This document shows, piece after piece, positions 24,247-32,284 of a stretch of DNA of 32,688 nucleotides. The stretch covers positions 1-32,688 of the forward strand of contig NZ_BQUN01000187.1 of assembly GCF_026008495.1 (NCBI RefSeq), in the 5' to 3' direction. Position 1 is the stretch's first letter. Each line of letters starts with the position of its first letter. The notes beneath the pieces are model-generated. The model saw only the letters and a list, made by a program, of their open reading frames with translations, did no database searches and was not told the origin of the DNA. This DNA comes from Streptomyces sp. A012304 (lineage in GTDB: Bacteria; Actinomycetota; Actinomycetes; Streptomycetales; Streptomycetaceae). The position numbers and the translations under genes were made by a program.

Positions 24247-24430
24247 TCTCATCGGGATACGCGAGGCAGGGCAGATCTGAGGAGTCCGCCCGCTGGACCT
24301 CCTACGCCACATCCCGTACGCCGAGGATGACCGACGATCTTCACCGGAGTCATCCGCCCGCGACCAGCCCCAGCATCCGGAACCCCGCGCACACCATAAC
24401 CGTGACCTGCAACTTCACGATGCACACTGC

Positions 24431-25414
24431 TCATTGATCAGTCTCGAGGAGCTTTTTGAGGCTCATGACGTCCTCGTCGGTCCGGTTGCCGTGGATCTCG
24501 ATCTTCGCCAGCTCGTTCTCGATCCGGGTGAACTCTTCGTCGGTGAGGTCGAGTTCGGCGGCGTCCAAGTTCTCCTGGATGCGGTGGAGCTTGCGGGAGC
24601 CGGGGATGGGCACGATGAAGTCCTTCTTGTGCAGCATCCAGGCCAGCGAGATCTGTGCCGGAGTGGCTCCCTTCTGGTCCGCGAAGCTGGTGAGGAGGTC
24701 CACGAGGGGCTGGTTGGCGCGGACGTTGTCCTTATGGAAGCGGGTGATGACCCGGCGGGCGTCGTCCCCGGTGTAGGTGTCGTCGGCCGAGACCATGCCG
24801 GAGAGGAAGCCGCTGGCGAGGGGGCTGAAGGGGACGAATCCGATGCCGAGTTCCTCGCAGGCGGGGATGACGTCACGCTCCCACATCCGCTCCATGATCG
24901 AGTACTCGCTCTGCACGGCCGTCAGCGGAGTGATGGCGTGGGCGCGGCGGATCTGTTCCTCGGTGGCCTGGGACTGGCCCCAGCCGAGGATTTTGCCCTC
25001 GGCGATGAGTTCGCCCATGACGGCCGCGACGTCCTCCACGGGGATCGAGTCGGGCACCCGGTGCTGGTAGTACAGCTCGACGTGGTCGGTGCCGAGACGG
25101 GCCAGGGAGGCCTCCAGGTGGGCGCGGATCTTCCGGCCCAGCTCGGTGTGGGTGTGAGAGCCGTCCAGGTAAAACTTGGTGGCGATGACGACCTGGTCGC
25201 GTACGGGCGCCAGCGCGCGGCCGACGAGGCGTTCGTTGGCACCGTCGGCGTAGGCCTCCGCGGTGTCGAAGAGGGTGCAGCCCAGGTCGAACGCCTTGCG
25301 GATCAGGTCGACGGCCTCAGGTTCACTCGTTGCCGGGCCGTAGCCATGGCTGAAGCCCATGGTTCCCAGTCCGACGGCGCAGACTTGGAGTTCTCCGAGA
25401 TTCCTTGTTTTCAC
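24431..25414 (-). CDS. Aldo/keto reductase
   Basis: 327 residues from the GTG at 25414; the ribosome site is weak. The family tetrad is complete: D50 and Y55 in FDTAEAYADG, K80 in VVIATKFY, and H118 in YYQHRVPDS. GLGTMGFSHGYGP and the C-terminal VPIPGSRKLHRIQENL (NADPH binding) are also typical of the YghZ/AKR13-like group. It reduces aldehydes or ketones with NADPH in the cytosol. It is separate from the meta-cleavage genes (about 310 bases upstream on the same strand), and its substrate is unknown. Confidence 0.93.
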   Translation of the reverse strand: MKTRNLGELQVCAVGLGTMGFSHGYGPATSEPEAVDLIRKAFDLGCTLFDTAEAYADGANERLVGRALAPVRDQVVIATKFYLDGSHTHTELGRKIRAHLEASLARLGTDHVELYYQHRVPDSIPVEDVAAVMGELIAEGKILGWGQSQATEEQIRRAHAITPLTAVQSEYSIMERMWERDVIPACEELGIGFVPFSPLASGFLSGMVSADDTYTGDDARRVITRFHKDNVRANQPLVDLLTSFADQKGATPAQISLAWMLHKKDFIVPIPGSRKLHRIQENLDAAELDLTDEEFTRIENELAKIEIHGNRTDEDVMSLKKLLETDQ

Positions 25415-25421
25415 GGAAGGT

Positions 25422-25619
25422 CTACTTTCGGTACGGAGGTTCGGGTTCAGGTCTGGTCGGGGTGCGGGCCGTTGACGTAGCCGGGATGAAGGGACCGCCG
25501 ACCGGGCCGCGGACACTGTCGATGAGTTCCTCAAGCCGGCCAGCCCGAACAGGGGTGTTCGGTTCCTGGCGCAACCAGCGCCGCGCCTCTTCCCCCTTCA
25601 GGCCGTTGACGTAGCCCAC
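25422..25619 (-). other. Open frame of 65 codons, doubtful gene
   Basis: The frame starts with GTG and reads GYVNGLKGEEARRWLRQEPN before turning Pro/Arg-rich. No ribosome site is visible and I recognise no family. It may be the tail of a lost gene. Otherwise the 313-base gap 25415-25727 is empty. Confidence 0.2.
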
Positions 25620-25727
25620 GACGTACGGCTAGGCGTGACGGGGATGGCAGGCTCGGTTGTGGAGCCGGGCGCGTTCCGGCAGGAACGGCCGGCCCGCACG
25701 ATCGTGCATTCCGGCCGTTCCGAGGGG

Positions 25728-26594
25728 TCAGTGTGCCGAGATGAACTCGTGCACGACGCGGTTGAACTCCTCGGAGTGTTCCATCTGCGCCCAGTGTCCG
25801 CAGTTGTTGATGAGGTACAGCCGGGAGGACGGAATCATCGCCATCAGCCGCAGCGCGTTCTCGAAGTGGACGGCGCGGTCGTTCCGCCCTTGCACGATCA
25901 GCGTGGGCACGGTGAGCTCGGCCAGCAGCGGCGGCAGGTCCTGGAACAGCTGCGGCGGGCCATTGAGATCCCCGCTGGACAGCGAGAGCCTCATGTTCTC
26001 CAGGTGGTCGGGGCGGGCGAGCGCGGCCTCCGACCGCGCGCGGGCGAGGTCGGCGTCCTCGGCGAGCGCCGGGTCGTACGCGAACGCCGCGACCATCGCC
26101 TGGAAGTTCGCCGGCGATGGGTCGAAATAGGCGCGCACCAGGGGGAGGATTCCGTCCGTCTTGTCGTTGGGCGGGCCGAGCACGTTGACTCCCGGGGCGG
26201 GGGCGCCCATCGGGATCAGGTGGCTGACGCGCTCGGGATGGTGCGCCGTGAAGCGGAGCGCCGTCCTTCCGCCCAGTGAGTTGCCGACGATGGCGACCTG
26301 GTCCAGTTCGAGGGCGTCCAGGGCCAGTTCCAGCGCCTCCACGTGGTCGCGGTCGCCCGGCACGGCGGTGTCGCTCTTGCCCCAGCCGGGCATGTCGATG
26401 GCGATCACACGGTGGTGGCGCGCAAGGAAGGGGATGTTGCGGGAGTAGTTGCTCCAGCCGCTGGCGCCGGCTCCGCCGCCGTGCAGCAGGATCAGCGGGT
26501 GGCCGTCACCGGCCTCGTTGTAGTGCAGCTTCCACTTGGCCGTCTGCACGTACTTGCTGGTCGCCGATTCGGTCAGGGCCTCGGTTGCGGGCAT
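25728..26594 (-). CDS. Alpha/beta hydrolase of the meta-cleavage product type (MhpC/BphD-like)
   Basis: 288 residues; AAGGAAA lies a few bases before the ATG at 26594. The triad is S106 in VGNSLGG, D239 in GRNDRAV and H267 in NNCGHWAQME. The oxyanion loop LLHGGGAGASGWSNYSRNI and the GHWAQMEH ending are characteristic of C-C hydrolases that split vinylogous 2-hydroxy-6-oxo-dienoate ring-cleavage products into 2-hydroxypenta-2,4-dienoate and an acid. It follows the extradiol dioxygenase by 27 bases, so the two carry out successive steps in one operon. Confidence 0.92.
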   Translation of the reverse strand: MPATEALTESATSKYVQTAKWKLHYNEAGDGHPLILLHGGGAGASGWSNYSRNIPFLARHHRVIAIDMPGWGKSDTAVPGDRDHVEALELALDALELDQVAIVGNSLGGRTALRFTAHHPERVSHLIPMGAPAPGVNVLGPPNDKTDGILPLVRAYFDPSPANFQAMVAAFAYDPALAEDADLARARSEAALARPDHLENMRLSLSSGDLNGPPQLFQDLPPLLAELTVPTLIVQGRNDRAVHFENALRLMAMIPSSRLYLINNCGHWAQMEHSEEFNRVVHEFISAH

Positions 26595-26621
26595 GGCTTT
26601 CCTTTCGCCTCGGGCGGCGGT

Positions 26622-27509
26622 TCAGGCGTCGGCCGGGATGTACTTGTGGCCCCAGGTGCTGATTTCCTCGTAGTGGGCGACCTGCCAGGTGTCGTCGTCG
26701 ACCACCAGGCCGTTGCAGCCGTACTCGATCTGGAAACCGGACGGCGTGGTCACGTAGAACGAGGTCATGTGGTCGTTCGTGTGCTCGCCGAGCGTGACGA
26801 TGATGTGGTCGGGATCGTCGTTGATCGTGTCCATGATGCGGCCGACGGTGGTGAGGTCGGAGACTTCGAGCATGAGGTGATCCATCCCCGGGGTGGGGCC
26901 GATGCCGCGGCCGAAGCCGATGGAGTGATGCCGGGGGTTGCAGTGCAGGAAGTAGCCGTCCCCCTCCACTCCGAGCTCGGCCATCGAAATCGTGTCGCTC
27001 AGCTTGAAGTCCAGCTCACGCTGGTAGAACTCGGCCGCCTCGCGCGCGTCACCCGAACTGTTCATGAAGGCGTGCCCGACCCCCAGATCACCGGTGACGA
27101 AACGGACGCCCAGGGGGGACGTGAACGGGGTGTCGGCGAGCGGCAGGCCGTGGACGGCCTCGATCGTGTTGCCTTCGGTGTCGGAGAAGACCCGCAGTCC
27201 CGCCACGCCCCGGCGGGCTCGCAGGTCCTCGTCCTCGCGAACCGTGACGCCACGGGATGCGAGGTGGGTCTCCAGGTCGGCGAGCGCGGCCGCGTCCGGG
27301 ACGGTGAAGCCCAGTGCCACCAAGGACGCGGGGCCCGCGGGCTCGCCGTCCTCGATGAGGATGCGGTACGCGTACTCGTCGAGTCGCAGGCGCAGTTCGC
27401 CCGCGGCGGACGGCCCGGGTTGTGCGCCGAGGGTCTTGGTGGCGAAGCGGGTCCACTCGTCGAGTGAACCGCGGACCACGACATAGCCCAGCGATGTGAG
27501 GCGGCTCAT
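26622..27509 (-). CDS. Extradiol (type I, VOC fold) catechol dioxygenase
   Basis: 295 residues. ATG at 27509 with GAGGAG seven bases upstream. It has two VOC domains; the C-terminal one carries the Fe(II) ligands H146 (GVGHAFMN), H211 (GMDHLMLE) and E262 (FQIEYGCNG), matching the positions in BphC-type 2,3-dihydroxybiphenyl dioxygenase. It should open a substituted catechol by meta cleavage with O2. It lies between the broken hydroxylase and the C-C hydrolase, and all active-site residues are present, so it looks functional. Confidence 0.94.
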   Translation of the reverse strand: MSRLTSLGYVVVRGSLDEWTRFATKTLGAQPGPSAAGELRLRLDEYAYRILIEDGEPAGPASLVALGFTVPDAAALADLETHLASRGVTVREDEDLRARRGVAGLRVFSDTEGNTIEAVHGLPLADTPFTSPLGVRFVTGDLGVGHAFMNSSGDAREAAEFYQRELDFKLSDTISMAELGVEGDGYFLHCNPRHHSIGFGRGIGPTPGMDHLMLEVSDLTTVGRIMDTINDDPDHIIVTLGEHTNDHMTSFYVTTPSGFQIEYGCNGLVVDDDTWQVAHYEEISTWGHKYIPADA

Positions 27510-27546
27510 GTGGTTTCTCCTCAGGTCCTCAGGTTGTCGGGGATGG

Positions 27547-28924
27547 TCAGTGAGCTGCGGTGGCGAAGGTCTTTCCGGCGGCCCGGCCGTCTTGGGGGGC
27601 GGGAATCCCGAGCGTGCGGGCGACGGCGTCGAGAAGGGCGTCCGGATCAGGGCCGGAGCGGGCGCGCCACGCGATGTGTCCGTCGGGGCGGACGAGCAGG
27701 CAGCCGTCTTCCTCGATGCCGCGCACGCTCGCCCATTCACCGAGCGGATCCCGGTAGGCGCGGTCCGACCCGATCACACGGACGACGATGGGCAGGCCGT
27801 ACAGCGCCGACGCGCGGTCCACGGCCGCCGCCCACACCTCGCCGCGCCGGCCGGTGATCAGCGTGAACCGGCCCTGCCCGACCAGGTCCACCGTGGACAT
27901 ACGGCGGCGGTTGAACTCCACCCAGGCGTGGGGCAGGTGCTCCCCCGGCGCCGTGGAGGGCCGGTAGTCCAGCTCGTCGACGGTGCCGCGGTCATCGCCC
28001 GTGTCGTCGTGTGCCGCTGGGACGGCGTAGCGGTAACCGAGCTCGACGCCGTGGGCGTTGAGGTTGTAGTCCATGAGCCGCATCGCCTCGGCGAGCGCGG
28101 CGCGCCTGCGGGCTCCTTCCTCCGTGGCGTCGTCGAGCGCACGGACCGTGGCCCACTTCTCGGCCTGCGTCATCTCCGGCCGGAGCCCGATGGTGGCACC
28201 GATGCTCTGGACCTGGCCCACGGAGGTGAACGCGCGGTCGACGACCTGACGCCCGACCGGGGCGCGTTCGCTGGAGTACGTGTCGAGCAGCGCGGCGTCG
28301 GCCACTCCGGTCAGCACCAGATGCAGTTTCCAGGCGAGGTTGTAGCCGTCGGCGATCGAGGTGTTGCTGCCCAGCGCGTTCGCCGGCGGGTGCCGGTGGA
28401 CGGCGTCGCCCATGCAGAACGATCGTGGCGTCGACGCCGCCGTCGTCCTGCGTGAGGCCGAGAAACTCGTGGCCGTAGCGCAGGTCGACCATGCCCGTGG
28501 CGACCGCGGCCCGTGCCAGGACCGGCTCCAGCTCGTGCTGGAAGAGATTCAGCGGCAGGTGCCGGCTCGCCCGCCGGTACCGGGTCTGGTCCTTCAGGCC
28601 TGCGCCCCAGGCGGTCGTACGGGCGACCTCCGGGCCCTCCATCGTCAGGAGAAACACGGTGTACGGCGTCTCTTCCAGCACCCGGCCCCGAGCCCGCGCC
28701 TCCTCCTCGACACCGAGGTCGGCGAGAATCTCCAGCGTGCGCTGGTTGGTGATGTGGGCACGCGGCGTGTGCGCGAGCCCCAGGTGGCGGGTCAGGACGA
28801 TGCTCCGCACGCCCATGCGGCCCAGCGCCAGCGCGGTGGTGAGGCCCGCGGGCCCGGCGCCCACGATCAGCACGGGGGCTCGTTCTGGAGCTTGGGCCGG
28901 GGACGGAAAGGCATCGGTGGCCAC
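27547..28924 (-). pseudogene. Aromatic-ring FAD monooxygenase (MhpA/PheA-like), broken by internal deletion and frameshift
   Basis: GTG at 28924 follows GGAGGAG. The N-terminal half (28924 to about 28412) reads VLIVGAGPAGLTTALALGRM, then HTPRAHITNQRTLEIL, and is a normal FAD-binding start. At GGVDATI it jumps into the C-terminal half in another frame: FCMGDAVHRHPPANALGSNT (the GD motif) and on through a complete thioredoxin-like tail to 27547. In the family about 170 residues separate these two points (the substrate-binding and DG-motif part); here they are adjacent and out of frame. The pieces sum to about 460 residues against the usual 580-620. The enzyme would hydroxylate a phenolic acid to a catechol, so the first pathway step is lost at this locus. 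The downstream genes are intact. Confidence 0.9.
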
Positions 28925-29016
28925 TCGTCTCCTCCTCGTCGAGCGGCGCGCCGATCGGGACGCCGACTGAGCTGGTGGCATTGGAGACGCTATGGCGCGA
29001 GACCGTGACCGACGAA

Positions 29017-29080
29017 GCGCGTGTTCCGGGAACCGGCACATCGTTTCGCCGGCCCTGCGCGTGTTCCGGGAACCGGCACA
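29017..29080. repeat. Two direct copies of an operator-like dyad, 40 bases apart
   Basis: The 24-base sequence beginning GCGCGTGTTCCGGG occurs at 29017-29040 and again at 29057-29080 without a mismatch. Each copy contains an imperfect palindrome, TGTTCCGG-GAA-CCGGCACA. A period of 40 bases puts the copies about four helical turns apart on one DNA face. They lie 93 bases upstream of the hydroxylase start, so they are a likely binding site for the IclR regulator at 29714-30478. Otherwise 28925-29242 shows nothing more. Confidence 0.7.
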
Positions 29081-29242
29081 ACCGCTCAGTCACGAGCCGG
29101 ACCGCGGCCTACTCTCTCCACGCCACCTCAACGACTACGGAGAGGGCGCTTCCGTGCACTGGACCGGCTGGATCGACGTCCGGGCTTCCACCTTCGACAC
29201 CACGCACGCGGTCTTCCCTGTCCCCGTTGACGCACAGCACAA

Positions 29243-29282
29243 AACGGCACTTGACCTGCGCTTTCGCGGGTCAAGTGCCGTT
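29243..29282 (-). terminator. Rho-independent terminator after the secreted peptide gene
   Basis: AACGGCACTTGACC (29243-29256) pairs perfectly with GGTCAAGTGCCGTT (29269-29282), and GCG/CGC extends the stem around a CTTT loop: about 18 bp with one G-U pair. On the minus strand the stem is followed by TTTT. It lies 49 bases after the stop at 29331. Confidence 0.85.
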
Positions 29283-29330
29283 CTGTGTCTCATCGATTCT
29301 CATCGATGCGGATCGAGGTCAACCGCGACC

Positions 29331-29591
29331 CTACTTGGAGCACTGCTCAATCGCGGTCCAGCCACCGGACGTCTGCGCGTAGCCTGCCCACGGGTCTGGG
29401 CGCCCCCCGGCATCGGTGCACTTCTTGTCGGCGGCCTTCTTGGCCGCGGCCGGCGTAGATCCGGTCCCCTGGACCGTCCAGTACCTGGTTGCCGCGTTGG
29501 CGGGGAGTGCGGTCGCAGAGCTGAGCGCGACGACGCCCGCCGCTATGACGACCAGGGTGACGACCCTGGAGCGAATGCGTGGCATATACAT
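29331..29591 (-). CDS. Small secreted two-cysteine protein, function unknown
   Basis: 86 residues; AAGGA lies seven bases before the ATG at 29591. A signal peptide (RIRSRVVTLVVIAAGVVALS, ending ALPANAAT) leaves a mature domain of about 50 residues reading YWTVQGTGSTPAAAKKAADK, then KCTDAGGRP and GGWTAIEQCSK. The two Cys could form one disulfide. The pattern of a strand, a helix of AAxKKAxDKC type and a last strand resembles small secreted actinomycete proteins of unknown role. It has its own terminator and is likely monocistronic. Confidence 0.75.
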   Translation of the reverse strand: MYMPRIRSRVVTLVVIAAGVVALSSATALPANAATRYWTVQGTGSTPAAAKKAADKKCTDAGGRPDPWAGYAQTSGGWTAIEQCSK

Positions 29592-29713
29592 CGGGATTCC
29601 TTTCGAAGTGGCTCGTCAGCTGTCGTGCGACGAGCACTTGGTTGCCTTGCTGCCGGGCCGGGCGCGGCGGAGACACCGTCAGGGATTGCTGTCGGCCGCC
29701 CAGCTTGCCCCCG

Positions 29714-30478
29714 TCACGTCAGGACACCGGGCAGTGCTCTGACGATCGACGACACCGTCCGCCGCAGGGGTGGCACGAACGCATCCGCCGATCCGTGTTC
29801 GGTGGGGAAACCGATCGACACCGCCGCCACCGCCTCGCCGCCGAGGACGATCGGCATGGCCACACACGACCGTCCGGGCGCCGCCTCCTCGACGTCGGTG
29901 GCGACCCCCCGCTGCCGGACACGTCGCAGCTCACGACGGAGCAGTTCCGGATCCCGCACCGAGCGCGCGGTGAGCCCGCGCAGGCGGCCCGTGGTGGTCG
30001 CCTCCACCAGGTCCGGGTCCGTGTAGGCCAGCAGTGCCTTGCCCACGCTCGTGCAGTGAGCGGGCAGAGTCATCCCGACCTCCGTGGCGAACAGCCGTGC
30101 CCGCGGTGTGTACAGCTTCTCCACGTAGACGACCTCCGGGCCGCGCAGGACGCACAGATGGATGGTGTGCCCGACGGCCCGGTGCAGATCCAGCAGGTAC
30201 GGAAGCGCGACGTGGCGGACCGCTCCTTCGGGCGAGGCCGCACCGATGGCCGTCATCCGGAACGCGATCCGGTATCCGGTGCCCTCGTGTTCGACCGCTC
30301 CCACCTGGACGAGCATCCCGAGGACGCGGTAGGCCGTCGACTTCGGCAGACCGGCGCGGCGCGCCACCTCACTCAGCGTCAACACGCGGCCGTGATGGAA
30401 CACTTGCAGCAGATCGAACGCCTTCTGCATGACCGACGACGGAACGGCCGTCTCCCGCACCGCGGCTCCATTGCCCAT
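29714..30478 (-). CDS. IclR-family transcriptional regulator
   Basis: 254 residues from the ATG at 30478 (AAGGA six bases upstream; a GTG at 30493 is less likely). The N-terminal winged helix reads VMQKAFDLLQVFHHGRVLTL, then SEVARRAGLPKSTAYRVLGM. The effector domain has HTIHLCVLRGPEVVYVEKL, AHCTSVGKALLA and the closing SIGFPTEH. IclR proteins near meta-cleavage genes (MhpR, for example) usually activate them in response to the aromatic substrate, so I infer control of the minus-strand cluster through the repeat at 29017-29080. A palindrome in its own promoter may serve autoregulation. Confidence 0.92.
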   Translation of the reverse strand: MGNGAAVRETAVPSSVMQKAFDLLQVFHHGRVLTLSEVARRAGLPKSTAYRVLGMLVQVGAVEHEGTGYRIAFRMTAIGAASPEGAVRHVALPYLLDLHRAVGHTIHLCVLRGPEVVYVEKLYTPRARLFATEVGMTLPAHCTSVGKALLAYTDPDLVEATTTGRLRGLTARSVRDPELLRRELRRVRQRGVATDVEEAAPGRSCVAMPIVLGGEAVAAVSIGFPTEHGSADAFVPPLRRTVSSIVRALPGVLT

Positions 30479-30504
30479 GTGCAGTCCTTTCACGAACGCC
30501 TTGA

Positions 30505-30516
30505 GAACGATCGTTC
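30505..30516. promoter_or_regulatory. Palindrome upstream of the IclR gene
   Basis: GAACGATCGTTC is a perfect 12-bp palindrome, extended by CCTT/AAGG with one base of asymmetry, 26 bases before the IclR ATG. It may be an autoregulatory operator. It abuts the large hairpin at 30518-30578. Confidence 0.45.
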
Positions 30517-30517
30517 A

Positions 30518-30578
30518 AGGGCCTGTCTCGCAGATCGGTGCGGGGCCCGCACCTCGGGTGATCTGCGAGACAGGCCCT
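30518..30578 (-). terminator. Very strong nested hairpin terminator after the azoreductase gene
   Basis: AGGGCCTGTCTCGCAGATC (30518-30536) is matched exactly by its complement at 30560-30578, a 19-bp perfect stem. Inside it, GGTGCGGG (30537-30544) and CCCGCACC (30546-30553) form a second 8-bp inverted repeat. It lies nine bases after the azoreductase stop (30587). It ends two bases before the IclR promoter palindrome. Confidence 0.8.
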
Positions 30579-30586
30579 GGGGGCGG

Positions 30587-31228
30587 TCAGGCCCTGATCA
30601 GCTTGGCGATCCGCAGCCCGTGCTCGGCGGCATCCTCGTGCCCGGTCTTCATCGACTTTTCGGCCAGCTCGCGCAGGTGCGCCATCTCCGGGTTCCAGAA
30701 CGCGTGGGTCAGCTCCGCCTCGGCGATCTGCAGGTCGAGGCCGAAGACGTCGGCCAGGATCCTGCGCAGGTAGGGCGTGGCGTAGTCCCAGCCCTCCTTG
30801 GGGGAGCCGGGCCCGTAGCCGCCGCCCCGGCTCAGCGTCAGGAGCGCCGGCTTGCCCTTGAGCGGCTGGTCACCGTGTATGCCCACCTGGTCGTGCTTCA
30901 GGATCAGGTCGATCCAGGTCTTGACCTGCTCCGGGACGTTCCAGTTGTACATCGGCACCGCGAACAGGAACGCGTCGGCCTCGAGCAGTTCGGCGCCGAG
31001 GCGGTCGAGGAGCTCGTGCGCCTCGGCCGGGGCCGGTGCGGCCGGGTTGACGACTTCGTGGGCGAGCGCGGTCCAGGCGTCCCCGGGCAGGGGCTCGACG
31101 CCGAGGTCGCGCCGGGTCACGACGCCGCCGGGGTGCTCGGCGAGCCAGGCCTGCTCGGCGGTGTCGGCGAGGGCGCGGCTCACCGATCCTTCGGTGCGGA
31201 TGCTCGCGTCGAGGCGGAACAGGTTCAT
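30587..31228 (-). CDS. FMN-dependent NADH-azoreductase / NAD(P)H quinone reductase (AzoR-like)
   Basis: 213 residues. ATG at 31228 with GGAGG eight bases upstream. It is a flavodoxin-fold protein: N-terminal LFRLDASIRTEGSVSRALAD (FMN phosphate loop), FAVPMYNWNVPEQVKTWIDL and the LSRGGGYGPGSP loop are characteristic of AzoR/NQO-like enzymes that reduce quinones or azo compounds by two electrons. It is transcribed divergently from a MarR regulator, and both upstream regions hold a matching 24-base box. Typical role: detoxifying quinones, including those formed from catechols of the neighbouring pathway. Confidence 0.92.
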   Translation of the reverse strand: MNLFRLDASIRTEGSVSRALADTAEQAWLAEHPGGVVTRRDLGVEPLPGDAWTALAHEVVNPAAPAPAEAHELLDRLGAELLEADAFLFAVPMYNWNVPEQVKTWIDLILKHDQVGIHGDQPLKGKPALLTLSRGGGYGPGSPKEGWDYATPYLRRILADVFGLDLQIAEAELTHAFWNPEMAHLRELAEKSMKTGHEDAAEHGLRIAKLIRA

Positions 31229-31263
31229 GGTGCGGTCCTCCAACGTGGTTTCTGCTGCGATGA

Positions 31264-31287
31264 AGATAGTATGCACAGCAGAACATC
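31264..31287 (-). promoter_or_regulatory. MarR-type operator box at the azoreductase promoter
   Basis: On the minus strand this 24-base box begins GATGTTCTG and ends GCATACTATCT; TACTAT is a plausible -10. It matches the box at 31636-31659 in 19 of 24 positions in inverted orientation. It lies 36 bases before the azoreductase ATG. Confidence 0.65.
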
Positions 31288-31635
31288 TGCCCGCAAGAAA
31301 AGTGAGCTGGGTAACAGCTCGGGCGTGATGTGGGTGCCGGAGGTTCGCGGGTCCTGCGGCTGCCCAGTCCCCGCCGCCGCCTCCCGAAGACAGAACGGGC
31401 CCGAACCGGGACGTTCGATCCGTCCTGTCGGCGCACCATTCCGGGCGTCAAGGCCTGGTCGGAATCCGCCACTTCGACGGCCGTGAAGCAGCGACGCCAC
31501 CGCCGGTGTTTCACCCTGCCAACTCGTTACCGGCGGCCACGGTGCGCCCCTTCGCCACAGCCGGGCCGCGACCTGCCGACCGCCGCGTCATCGCGGAGCC
31601 GGAGCGCCCCACTTCCCAGAACACCATGTCAGCAA
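31288..31635. other. Intergenic stretch between the two MarR boxes
   Basis: About 350 bases separating the divergent promoters. I see no supported gene, hairpin or repeat in it beyond the boxes themselves. Confidence 0.4.
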
Positions 31636-31659
31636 GATGTTCTGTCTGGCATATTATCT
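31636..31659 (+). promoter_or_regulatory. MarR-type operator box at the marR promoter
   Basis: The box begins GATGTTCTG and ends GCATATTATCT on the plus strand; TATTAT is a good -10. It lies 32 bases before the MarR ATG at 31692, which fits autorepression together with control of the azoreductase gene. Confidence 0.65.
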
Positions 31660-31691
31660 GTTGCCACGTCGAAAGGTGCTATGATGATGTG

Positions 31692-32180
31692 ATGTCCTCT
31701 GAACCCCGCGGCCGAGCGAACGACGGCGCCAAGTGTCTTTCCTTGGACAACGACCTGGTCTGGGCCATTCGCATGATCTCGGGGGCGCTTCGGCGCGCTG
31801 CAGCCGACGCCTCGGAGACGCTGCCCGGAGGAGCACGCGCCTACCTGGTGCTCGTGGCATTGGCCGAGGCCGGCGACAAGCCCCCCACGCAACTCGAACT
31901 GGCCGGCCAGGTCGGTCTCGACCGAACGGTGATGACCTACCTTCTCGACGACCTGGAGGGGCAGGGTCTGCTGGCGCGACGGCCGAATCCGCAGGACCGG
32001 CGGTCTCGCCACGTGGTCCTGCTGGACGAGGGTCGAGCGCAGCTGCAGCGCATGCGAGCCGATGTCGCGGCCGCTGAAGCACGGCTGCTCTCGGAGCTGA
32101 GCGAAGAACAGCGGGCCCAGTTCCGGGACCTCCTGACCCGAGTCGCGCTCACCGCTCAACGGGGCCCTGCCAAAGACTGA
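31692..32180 (+). CDS. MarR-family transcriptional regulator
   Basis: 162 residues from ATG at 31692, directly preceded by an in-frame GTG. AAAGGTG lies about ten bases upstream. The winged helix is TQLELAGQVGLDRTVMTYLL, then DDLEGQGLLARRPNPQDRRS and RHVVLLDEG, the standard MarR recognition helix and wing. Helical dimerisation segments flank it. Divergent from the azoreductase, it probably represses that gene and itself until a quinone or phenolic compound binds. No Cys-based sensor of the OhrR/QorR type is obvious beyond one Cys near the N-terminus. Confidence 0.92.
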   Translation: MSSEPRGRANDGAKCLSLDNDLVWAIRMISGALRRAAADASETLPGGARAYLVLVALAEAGDKPPTQLELAGQVGLDRTVMTYLLDDLEGQGLLARRPNPQDRRSRHVVLLDEGRAQLQRMRADVAAAEARLLSELSEEQRAQFRDLLTRVALTAQRGPAKD

Positions 32181-32284
32181 GGTGCGCCTCCGGCTAACGA
32201 CCTCCCGCATCTTCCAGGCGAGCCGGGCCGCACACCCTCACGATGGAACCGCACTCCCACAGCCCGGCCCCTCGGCTCCGCGCG

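Noticed and set aside
29017..29080. Start of a CRISPR array
   Set aside because: There are only two copies with a 16-base gap and internal dyad symmetry at a promoter; no further repeats or cas genes.
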